From positions 23,199,584 through 23,263,583 of the forward strand of contig JAJEKV010000005.1 in assembly GCA_021234155.1 (NCBI GenBank): 64,000 nt of DNA, in the 5' to 3' direction. Below, piece by piece: positions 47,114 to 56,373 of the stretch. Every line of letters starts with the position of its first letter. The first letter of the stretch is position 1. Source of the DNA: Isoetes taiwanensis. Lineage: Eukaryota; Streptophyta; Lycopodiopsida; Isoetales; Isoetaceae. A model generated the notes under the pieces. It was not told the origin of the DNA. It did no database searches and was given only the letters and a program-made list of their open reading frames with translations. A program made the position numbers and the translations under genes.

Positions 47114-47182
47114 TGTCTCACATTGTGCGCCCAGGGCTCGACCTAAATTTTAGGTTAGTGCTCTGGCGCATAGTGTGAGACA
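47114..47182 (-). repeat. Intergenic hairpin cassette, copy 1 (chromovirus copy 1 leader)
   Basis: TGTCTCACATTGTGCGCC.. GGCGCATAGTGTGAGACA outer arms with an inner ACCTAAATTTTAGGT palindrome. Corresponds in position to the cassette at 58057-58125 of copy 2. Confidence 0.75.
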
Positions 47183-47374
47183 TTTCCACTTTTGGTCAAA
47201 TTTTAGCTGAACTTTTTAGTTTACTTGCTTTTCAATTCTACTAACTGTTACTAGCTTAGCATATACTACAAAAATGAGAAAAACTTTTCCCACTTTTTCG
47301 AGGTTTGAGAATCCTACTAACTTAGTACTAGTGGGAGCATGGCCAGTGCTTTGCTCTTGGTCACCAAGAACATT

Positions 47375-47386
47375 GCTCTGATACCA
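47375..47386 (-). other. Primer-binding site, initiator-Met tRNA type
   Basis: TGGTATCAGAGC on the minus strand, one base inside LTR B. Marks LTR B as the 5' LTR of copy 1. Confidence 0.85.
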
Positions 47387-47387
47387 C

Positions 47388-48882
47388 TGTGACGTCCCCT
47401 ACTCATATACGGTGCACTCACCGTATACAAACAAAAGTTCATCCCCCACACCAGCTCCACACTGATACAGGGCCCTCCATGTATCACTGCAACCTTGGTG
47501 AGTTCCAGTGGGAAGAATGAAGGGGTCATTTGCCATGTCTCCCTCAGGGCCGACCTAGCTGCGGAAGCGTAAACATACATGTCAGTATACAACATCAATA
47601 TCACATAACCATCTCGAAGGATGGCACATCTCATATCTGCATAGACAAAGATCAGCACATCACATGGGGAGCAAGGCTCAGACTCGAGGGGATGACTGAC
47701 GGCTTGGGTCTCCAGAGGTCATTGCAGACAGAATTCATGGCAATGGATTTGGCTGGCATAAGAGCATGACTAAGGGTAGTCCACTCCATCCGCCCCTCCT
47801 GTGCACACTTTGCAGAGTAGGTTGAAAAGTGTTGGGGACCTGACTGTAGCCCGCCGGATGCATAGCCAAAGGGGCTATTCCTGGGTTGCATCTCCCCAGT
47901 TCCGATAGGGCAGGTAGGGTCACTCCCTCCAGAGATCTACATGCTGACTCAAGGTGACTAGAGGGCCACTGCCCTTATTCGACTTGAACCCAATGGAGAG
48001 TGACGCATCACTCCACGGGTGTCGAGCCCATGCCTTGCCCACACGCAGTGGCAAGCCATTAGACCTAGTCCACAGGGATCCCCGATAGGCTTTACACACC
48101 AGAGGGATCGTTCTCGTGAGTTAGACATGAACCTCCTTATGAGCCAGTCTGGCCCCTTAACCCACAACCCGGTGTGGTTCTTGTACACAGGCCGAATTTA
48201 CAGTGTGCTAAAGAGGCTAGCTAGGAACATCAACTACCAGGCCTTAGGGTCTCTACCCCCCTTCCCAATACAGTGAGTTCACAGAGATACATCATCATAC
48301 ACATCACAGAAGAACTAAAGAACAAGATCTAATCTAAATCACAGAGTTAGGTTCTTTAGTTAGGGCTCGATATCTAGGTATCTAGATGGCTGCTATGGGC
48401 AATTTAATAGGCTAAACCTACTTATTCAATGACTGGGAGGCGGTTTTGGCTATTAAACTGAGCTAGATCGCTCAGACAGAGTTTGGAAGGTGGGTTGGGC
48501 TCCTGGAGCAAGCAAAACAGAGACCTAGAATGCTATGGACGAAAATAGCAAGTTAGGGTTTCCTTTACCTAAATAGACAAGGGTTAAAGCTAGGGTTTCC
48601 CATTATCCCTTTAAGCATGTGGGATAATTGGTTATGGCCCACTTGCCTTTATTAATTAGGTGGCATAAAGTGTCCACATGGGAAAATGTGTACATGGATA
48701 AATGTGCACATGGGTAAATGTGCACATTAATAAAATGTACACACCTTGCAAGTTGCCCCCTAGGGTGCTACCTGCTTGGCTACACGTCGGCGTACACGTC
48801 AATCGGGATGGCGTGGTAATGCTGCGATTTAGGGCAAAGATGCGATATCGCCTTAGGACCGTGATATCGTTGAACGCCGACA
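47388..48882 (-). mobile_element. Chromovirus LTR B (5' LTR of copy 1)
   Basis: From TGTGACGTCCCC (47388). Colinear with LTR C until about 48813; then the terminal ~70 bp diverge but keep the CTTAGGACCGT loop, now between CGATATC/GATATCG arms instead of ACAGTATA/TATACTGT, ending in a degenerate GAACGCCGACA near 48882. The left-end hairpin TATACGGTG/CACCGTATA is intact. Confidence 0.7.
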
Positions 48883-49189
48883 TCGGAGGAGCTCTGCCGG
48901 AATAGAACTCGTCAGCAAAAAGGGTTGTACACCAAGAAGTATCATTTATACCCCTGCTGACGTGACAGGGGTAATTTTAAGGTCACGTTGGCCCGCGTGG
49001 GGTTCATGGGTTTCCACTGAAAACGCCGGTGGCGTGCATTACCCCCTACTAAACATCTCCCTGTCAGATATCTTTTTTTATATTGAAGGACGTCATTCTA
49101 TTCATCGTCACATCATGAGTACATTCTACATCACTTTCTACATATCACATGGAAGCCAATCCACTACCTAGCCATATCACATATCATAT
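48883..49189. other. Short unclassified stretch
   Basis: Contains a CCCCTGCTGACGTGACAGGGG inverted motif near 48952-48972 but no ORF or clear element. Confidence 0.35.
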
Positions 49190-49540
49190 AGAAGTTAATC
49201 CACTACCTAGGCATGATATGCTAGAAGCTGCGTTGCATTAGCAGCTTAGAAGTTAATCCACTACCTAGGCATGATATGCTAGAAGCTGCGTTGCATTAGC
49301 AGCTTAGAAGTTAATCCACTACCTAGGCATGATATGCTAGAAGCTACGTTGCATTAGCAGCTTTGCATTATTCTATATATCAATATGGAAGTCAATCCAC
49401 TACCTAGGCATATCACATATCATATAAAAGTCAATCCACTATCTAGGCATGATATGCTAGAAGCTGCGTTGCTTTGCATTACATATCACATGGAAGCCAA
49501 ACCACTACCTAGACGCGATATGCTAGGAGCTGCTTTGCAT
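49190..49540 (+). repeat. 58-bp tandem repeat, about five units
   Basis: Unit AGAAGTTAATCCACTACCTA, GGCATGATATGCTAGAAGCT, GCGTTGCATTAGCAGCT. Three near-perfect copies start near 49191, 49248 and 49306; more diverged copies extend to 49540. Direct repeats without unique spacers, so not CRISPR. Confidence 0.8.
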
Positions 49541-49564
49541 TTGATTATCGAGTATATATATATG

Positions 49565-49735
49565 GCAGATTTAAGATCCCTACCACAGGACCGGTTGGTC
49601 GTACTTGAACCCGTGATTTCGGGGCAATAGATTTTTAAGATCTTCATTACTAGACCGATATTGGCCAGGTTTGAACCCATGATCTCGGATATGATAGTTT
49701 AAGGTCCTGCCACTAGACCATGTCCCGAATATGAC
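49565..49735 (-). mobile_element. Dimeric tRNA-like SINE head
   Basis: Minus strand: A-box-like ACATGGTCTAGTGGC and B-box-like GGGTTCAAACC, ~33 bp apart (49727-49668), directly followed by a second pair, CGGTCTAGTAATGAAG and GGGTTCAAGTAC (49655-49595). Both have tRNA-like spacing. The TGGTCTAGTGG..GGTTCAAACC pattern is typical of tRNA-derived plant SINEs. No proper cloverleaf is formed, so these are not functional tRNA genes. Confidence 0.5.
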
Positions 49736-51745
49736 TGTGGTTATTTTATAGAATCTCTCAACTATTATTTTTCAAACAATATTCCAAGGATTACTGCAAT
49801 AATCTTTTAAATATTCATTTCTTTGTTCTCTGTTCCAACAGAATAATTTGTTTTGCCATAGCCATACCCTTGTTATCCCACTGCCTGGAGCTTGCGAACG
49901 GCTCTAACATCTAAGTCAGCCCGCCAGGCTCTGCTGGCTCATTTCTTCAAAAATCCTGCACTGCTTTTCGAATCTATAATTTCTGTTTTGCCCAATATTT
50001 TAAAAAAGGCATCAGATTTTCGCGCATGTTCTTCAATTCTTTTTTCACAAATAGATTTTTCGCTATGATTCGGTTTTTCTACTATAAAAATAGATTAGGA
50101 TCTTTTTGCAGATATTGATGGACAGCTTGATCAAATTTCAATGTCTAAGTTGCTTTATTTTCTTCAAAATGTAGCCTTATTTTATCAATATGCTTCAGAC
50201 TTCGATTTGATGCTTTCTTTTGTGGCCATAGTTGATAAAACTTGTCAGACCTGGGTTTAAAGGAGGTCAACCCTTCTCACTCAGGGATCATGACAAATAA
50301 TCCTCTTGGCCTGCCATAATTCTCTCGACGATAGGGTTCACCTCTCTAGACACAAATTGATACGATTCATTGTTTATGGAACGCTAACAACTGAACAACA
50401 ACATCTTATTTGAAGATCAAGATCCAAGAACATCATATATATCAGGTAAATACATTGATGAGCACGTTTAACCACCCAACCGGGTCCACAAGGTTATGGC
50501 AAAGGCGCTGGCAATCAATATCTGGCTACTCCACGTAGACTATGAGCAAAGAATATCTGGCTACTCCACGTAGACCACAGATCAGAAAATAATTGCAAAT
50601 CTGCAGAGTCGCTGTAGCAGTAATTTGTGACCCCCTGTCACCTTTTTGGCCATTACTCCCTCATACGGATCATACGGATGAACTAGGATATGTTCCATCT
50701 TAATTCGGAAACTAGACTCTGTGCCGGTTCCAACGAGGTAAAGGTCGTTGCAATCCGACCTCTGGTTGCCGAGATATGTCCAACTGAAGTTTTGGTTCTA
50801 TTTATAGATCTCCCTGCGACTTTAGCCTTTTTTAGTATGCAGTTGCCTTTTTCTCAAAATATCTCCTTGCCTTTAATTAGATTATATGACTTATCATATG
50901 GATATTATCTATGGCCTTTTTGTGCAAAATAGTCCGCCCCTTTTGCTTGATCATTGATTCCCTTTGATATCTCTTCAACCAATGGTTCTCGACCCCATCC
51001 TAGATATCATAACCTTGCCATAGTTCCACAACTTTGCCATATTTTGCCATGCCCCATAACCCTGACGCCGTGGACCACTCCCCCGTGCTATGATACGGAC
51101 TATGACTCCGTATCACAAATCCTTGCAAATTATATCAACCTAATTGTCTTCTACCATTGGATCTGATTGTCGTTATATTATACAATCTCTGAATATTCAT
51201 TTTCAAGGAATTTTCTATGGATTATTGCTTTCAAATATTCCATTCAAGAAAAGATTCAATTAAGCGAAAATAAATATTCTCTATTCCTGCAAAAATAATC
51301 GGCTCTTCCATAGCCATATCCTTATTATACCAATGCCTGGAATTAACACTTAAGTCAGCCATCCAAGCTGTGTTGAAATCTTGAGCTCATTTCTTTGAAA
51401 ATTTGCCGAGCTTTTTTTATCTACAATTTTTGTTTTGTCCAATATTTTAAAAAAGTCATCAGATTTTCATGCATGTTCTTCATTCTAACCTAATGTTTCA
51501 TTTTGCGGGTACATTTTTGGCATAATCTGGTTTTGCTACTACAAAAATAGATATTGATGGGTAGATTTATCAAATTCCTGTGTCTTAGTTGCTATGTCTT
51601 CTTCAAAATGTAGCCCCTTTTATCAATCTACTTCTAACTTCTATTTGATCCTTCCTTTTGTTTCCATAGTTGGCAAGGATCTGGGTTTAAGTGGAGGTGA
51701 CCCCTCCCCTCAAGGATATGATAGCAAATAACCCTCAAGGCCAAT
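49736..51745 (+). repeat. Diverged ~575-bp direct repeat pair with 0.85 kb between
   Basis: Copies at about 49736-50316 and 51170-51745, colinear through CCAATATTTTAAAAAAG, CATCAGATTTTC, TTCTTCAAAATGTAGCC and GGGTTTAA.GGAGGT. The spacing and identity pattern resemble LTRs of an old, short non-autonomous element (TRIM/LARD-like), but no primer-binding site or polypurine tract was found. The intervening DNA (50317-51169) has no recognisable gene. Confidence 0.55.
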
Positions 51746-52019
51746 ATGTAACATCTCAATTATGCATATATCTCCTTATAGTTCCACATCTCAGGCTTAC
51801 AGATCCACAATAGCATTTACCTCGAGAGGATTATAGCAAATAACCCTTGAGGCTGGTGGACCCAGAGGGTTATTTGCCATCATTTCCTCGAGGGGAGGGT
51901 TGACTTTCCTTAAACCCATGTTGTAACATTCCATGTATTGTACGTACAACTTGGGATTATTATATCGTCTTGCCCGTGTTATATGTCCATGCGGATACCC
52001 CTTCCACGTCTCTTATAAT
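51746..52019. repeat. Inverted fragment of the preceding repeat end
   Basis: 51835-51925 contains, on the minus strand, the GGGTTTAAGG..GGTCAACCC.. and GCAAATAACCCTC motifs that occur on the plus strand at 51680-51743, making a local inverted repeat. No gene. Confidence 0.5.
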
Positions 52020-52904
52020 TCATATCACCCATGTTGAGGGGATATTGGGGTCCGGTGTATCCATGAACTCCGTGATCAACTTAGCTATCTGCTTAGGCAA
52101 CTTGCTGAGCACCTTGTGTTCCTTGCTTTCTTCTGACTCGGGCTCTTCGATCTCAAGCTTGAAGATATATGCTACCTGCTCGTTCTTTATGCACTTGAGC
52201 AGCCGCTTACTAGACATACACTGCATGATGGGCACAACTTCTTTACCTGTGATCTCGATGATCTTGCCGTTGGGCGCTGTGAGGGTCACCTTCCGCTTTC
52301 CACAATCAATGATGGCCCCTGCTGGTCCAAGATACTCCATTCCTATGATCAAGTCATACTTCCCGATATCCATTACTTCTGCCCCCATCTGGATGTTAAT
52401 TCCTGGCAAGTCGATGTCGAAATTTTTCCTCTTGCCTGACGTGTGTCTTACTGCTCCACTTGCTAACACTACGGGTCTCGGTTTGGACTTCAACGGTTTC
52501 AACTTCAACATCTCAACCATTCTTGGGGACGCAAAGTTGTGGCTACTTCCCGAGTCTATCAGGACTATGAAAGACTTGGCCTTGGCCTTCCCTACTGTGG
52601 AGATTACCTTATACTGATTTTCTGCTTGTTCTGTATCTATGGCAGCAAAAATATGACACTCGCCCTGAATATAGTCACGTGCTGCCTCGCCGTCGTCGTC
52701 CGACGGGGTGTCCCATCCACCCAACTCCGCTAATGCTGCACTCATGACGAAGGGGCAGTTCGCTGTTCTGTGGCCTGGCTGGAAGCACCTGAAGCAAAGC
52801 TGCTTCTCTATGCACTCCTGCCTCTTCTCCTTGGGCATTGCTTGCAAAAAGGACCGCACTGCTTTGGAGTAGTTTGATCCCTCCTGCGTGTCCTTGAAGG
52901 ACAC
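52020..52904 (-). pseudogene. Chromovirus copy 2: zinc knuckle and protease, truncated before RT
   Basis: Closely matches copy 1: [43 protein letters not shown]. It ends at about 52060 where homology to copy 1 stops; RT, RNase H, integrase, chromodomain and the 3' LTR of this copy are not present in the window. The frame is offset from the gag frame by a shift near 52950, as in copy 1. Confidence 0.85.
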
Positions 52905-53839
52905 CTGCTTCTTCTCCGGCTGCTTCCCATAGTTGCCACTATATGGGCCTTTGCTGGACCCGGGCTAGTTGCTCTAGGGCTATAGCTTCCTGTTGCCTTG
53001 CCCTTATCCTGATAATGCTGCTGTTTCTGCCCACTGTACTGAGGCCCCGTTCCTTGCAAGCTCACCGCCTTGGATTCTGCTTCTGACATTGTCTTGGGGT
53101 TGATTGCTCTTACCAACTTCCTTATCTCATCATTCAACCCTTCGATGTATCCTTCCACTGCGTGCCTTTCGCTCAACTTGGGCACATACAATCTGAGCTT
53201 CATGAACTCCTCTGTGTACTTTTGCATTGACATGTTGCCCTGCTGCAATCGGTGAAACTGCTGCATCATGTGACACTTATGTTCTCGTGGTACATAATGG
53301 CGCTTGAAAGCCTTAGCAAACTTCTTGAACCTACAACTGTCCCTGTTCAAGCCATGGGCCTTGGCATAGCCCTTCCACCAAATGCGTGCTGCTCCCTTAA
53401 GGTTGGCTGTTGCCACCCTGCCTTTGTCCTTGTCCTTCATGTTATAAGCGTTACCATAATCACTCATCTCATCAAGCCAAGCCTCTGCTTCCATGCCTGA
53501 CCTGCTGTCGCCCGAGAATTGCTCAAGCTTCCTGGCCTTCCATACATTTCCCAATGCTGAGTCTACCTTCTTCTGATAGTCCGAGGTCCTCGTGTCCTTG
53601 TGTCTGCCGTCTTTTTGGTCCTGCACCTGCGCTTCCTCTTCTTCGGAGTCGGAGTCGAAATCCGAGCTTGTGTCGGAGGATTCCGTGCTGGGGGACCTCC
53701 TTCTTTTGCTCCTCTTCTTGTCCTTTCTCGTCTTCTGAGGTGGTGCTTCCGGCAACTGGACATTGTTATCTGAGCTACCCCCTGCTTGCGCTGCCAAGAA
53801 GGCCTTTATCTGTTGAAGGCCCGTTCACATCTGAGACAT
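52808..53839 (-). pseudogene. Chromovirus copy 2: gag
   Basis: The start equivalent to copy 1 is MSQM at 53839, but codon 5 is TGA (53825-53827); an open 329-codon frame follows from 53797 (MAAQAGGSSDNNVQLPEAPP). It keeps KLEQFSGDSRSGMEAEAWLD, AARIWWKGYAKA and FKRHYVPREHKCHMMQQFHR. Gag proteins assemble the particle that packages element RNA. Better preserved than copy 1 gag. Confidence 0.85.
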
Positions 53840-54168
53840 TTCCTCCTCGGAGTCATTGGGCCAAATGCTTCATACAGGTTCCTTGCCGGGTGTGGCCTGG
53901 ACGGAGTCTGTTCTTCTCTACGGGCTCGCCGTTCTTGTTCAGCTGTGCCTGGAGCTCTAGCTGCATACACAAGTAGATCATGGCTTTACAGTTAGCTTTA
54001 TTTGTTCTATTGCATTGTATGTGTTTGTTGGTATAGTTGTGGAATAAAATACATCAACAAAACATTTAAAGTGCAAAAGAAAACGTATTCATATATATGA
54101 TATTAAATACAATGCCCCCGGGATCAAGAGTCTAACTAATCTTGAGATCGCCGGTAGGATGGGTTATC
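53840..54168 (-). other. Spacer between accessory ORF2 and gag in chromovirus copy 2
   Basis: No ORF. Absent from copy 1, whose sequence jumps from the gag start to the equivalent of about 58010. Confidence 0.5.
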
Positions 54169-55679
54169 CTAGAGGAACTTCTTAACTTGGGCCGTTCCTA
54201 CGGACCGTCCCAAGTTCCTGAGGATGTTTGTTGATGACCCGCCCTGCAAGGCTTGCACCAAGTCTTCTACCCTGCGGTCAGACGTGTAGGCCGCGGTCAC
54301 TGCTAGTCTTCCCTGTCGTGGGTAGGGTATGGCGAAGTCGAAGATGTCAAGTGCCATCGTTCTCTTGACTAAGATGGCATAGTCGATGTTTGGAGCCAGC
54401 CGAGCATGCCTGCCAAAGCCTGAAAGTGCGATGAGCATGAACACTCCTTCTTCGCCCCTTGGGCTGAATTTGCGGTGAATTACCGCTATTCTCCCGTCCA
54501 TCAGCAGGGGAAGATAGTACCTCAGTGACCTGTCCCTGCCCGCTGCTGTTGACTCGTCGTCTCCTCGGGCACCGGTTCTATGTCTTCCCGCATACTCATC
54601 GACGTCGATCTCTGTGAGGTCTCCATAGTCCCTGACTGTCAATGTAATTCGCCGCAGGTCGATCTCGCCTCTCCTCTGAACACCGGCATCAAAATATTCG
54701 TGGTCTTGCCACGGATCCCCATCCGTTCTTGAATGGCATAAAACTCTTCTTCAGGCGGCAAGTCTCGAGCTTCCATCATTTGGCGGATACTGTTGTACGC
54801 CTGAATATCTGAAGCCGACTCCCCTGTATAAGTTCGGCTTCTTTGACCTGGATCGGGAACTCGGAAGCCTCCCGGTCGATGAAGTCATCCAGATCTGGCT
54901 GTTGCCGCAGAAGATACAGCAACTCGTCGAGTCGGTACTCCCTGCCTCTGCATTCTGGGAGGTTCTGGATGTCACTAAGGAGCAAGTACTCCTGGCCGTC
55001 GATGATGATGGGAGCTAGGCTTATGATACCTAGCCCGAGCGAGGGAGCGATCCTGAAGGTCCGCCGGTCCTGTTCGAAAATTGGCATCACCTGTTCTGCT
55101 AACTGGCGCTCTTCTTCGGGGTCGAGCTCGACGTAGTCTTCGTCGTCTGAGTCGACCGCTTCCTCATCTGCTCTTCCTTCTTGTTCCGCCTGGTAACAGC
55201 TGACCTTCTGCTGAAGAGGCTAAGGGGTCTACATCCATGGGAGGAATAGAGGTTTCCCCCATGGGGTTCTGGGCTCGGTGGAAAAGAAAGATGGCTAGAG
55301 CAGCGGTGTAGGAAAAATACTTGTTTTTGTTAGCTGTCAAGACCATGTAGTCTGGCAACCTAGCAGCTTTATTGGTCAGATATTTCGCAATGTTGGGGAC
55401 ATCACCTAAGGCTGCTTGAAGGGACTGCCTAGGGACAAAGTATCATGTGCAAGGGGGGAGTTGTACTAAGGACGGTCCTACCTTAGCTTGGAATTCGGTC
55501 ATGACTTCCATGTAAGCTAGGGTTGCTTGCAACGTGGCTTGGACATCTATCTGTTTCCGGAAAACTTGAAAATTTGCATTGACATCAGCGTCGGCTGCAT
55601 GGGCACTGGCGCTGTACCATCGCCTAAAATCAGTAGTTGCCATGGATCTAGAGGGGATTAGGCTATCAAACAGATGCAA
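54169..55679 (-). pseudogene. Accessory ORF2 of chromovirus copy 2, unknown function, disrupted
   Basis: Minus-strand coding-like region of about 500 codons between the H3-like ORF and gag. A start at 55641 (MATTDFRRWYSASAHAADAD) or 55679. TGA at 55443-55445 interrupts, and the same frame continues (YFVPRQSLQAALGDVPNIAK, YLTNKAARLPDYMVLTANKN). After frame changes come an acidic segment, IAPSLGLGIISLAPIIIDGQ, LLLSDIQNLPECRGREYRLD, and finally 54642-54169 with LRYYLPLLMDGRIAVIHRKF and LVQALQGGSSTNILRNLGRS. I recognise no family. The balanced composition and long broken frames indicate a former protein. It may work with the H3-like protein. Confidence 0.55.
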
Positions 55680-55956
55680 AAGCGCCTCAGGGAGCTGGAA
55701 GATCGCCTAGAAGGTCGGGAGCAGACTTGTAGGATGCTAAGTGAGAAATGAGGCCTATTTATAGACAAGGGACAAACCCTAATTTTTGGATGACTTGGGA
55801 ACTTGCTGGGGTTGGGCAATCTTGACCTATTTTGAAGTCCAAATGGGGACTGGAAGGCTAATTTGAGGGTTTGAGCATGAATAGGACTGCCTAGAGGACC
55901 TATTGCAACAAACTAAAGGTCAATTGGGTGTGGGATGGAAGAGAAAATGTTGGAAG

Positions 55957-56023
55957 GTCTCACATTGTGCGCCTGGGGCTCGACCTACAATTTAGGTTAG
56001 GCCTCTTGCGCATAGTGTAAAAC
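55957..56023 (-). repeat. Intergenic hairpin cassette, copy 2
   Basis: GTCTCACATTGTGCGCC outer arm, CGACCTACAATTTAGGTTAG inner part, then TTGCGCATAGTGTAAAACA; the right arm is the most diverged of the five. Confidence 0.7.
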
Positions 56024-56163
56024 AATTGGCCCAATTTGGTCAATACTTGTCCAATCTGGGTAAACTAATGGTCAAAACATACTAGTCTCATCGAGTTAGG
56101 CAAGGCAAGATTGACCCCTTACTTGGCCGATTTGGAGGCGTTTTGGACCACTTTTGGTGTGAA

Positions 56164-56232
56164 GGTCTCACGTTGTGCGCCCGGGGCTCGACCTAAAATT
56201 TAGGTTGGTGCTCTGGCACACAGTGTGAGACA
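56164..56232 (-). repeat. Intergenic hairpin cassette, copy 3
   Basis: GGTCTCACGTTGTGCGCCCG, inner CGACCTAAAATTTAGGTTGG, right arm CTGGCACACAGTGTGAGACA. Lies ~140 bp past the H3-like stop codon. Confidence 0.75.
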
Positions 56233-56373
56233 TTCCTCACTAATCGGTCTAATTATGACCAATTTGACTAAAACAAAAGCCATTACTTGCTAACTCAACT
56301 TAATTAAGTACATTTATACACTTATAATTTACTCAAAAGCACTTTGTATTCACAAAATTTATGATTTACAAAA

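Larger units (their letters stand above)
55680..56373 (-). other. Spacer between H3-like ORF and ORF2 with two hairpin cassettes
   Basis: No ORF. Holds cassettes at 55957-56023 and 56164-56232, and AT-rich sequence after the H3-like stop codon. Confidence 0.55.

Noticed and set aside
49190-49540. CRISPR-like array
   Set aside because: Units are contiguous direct repeats without unique spacers, in a plant nuclear context.
49565-49735. Functional tRNA genes
   Set aside because: Only A- and B-box-like motifs are present; acceptor and anticodon stems do not pair well, so SINE heads are the better reading.
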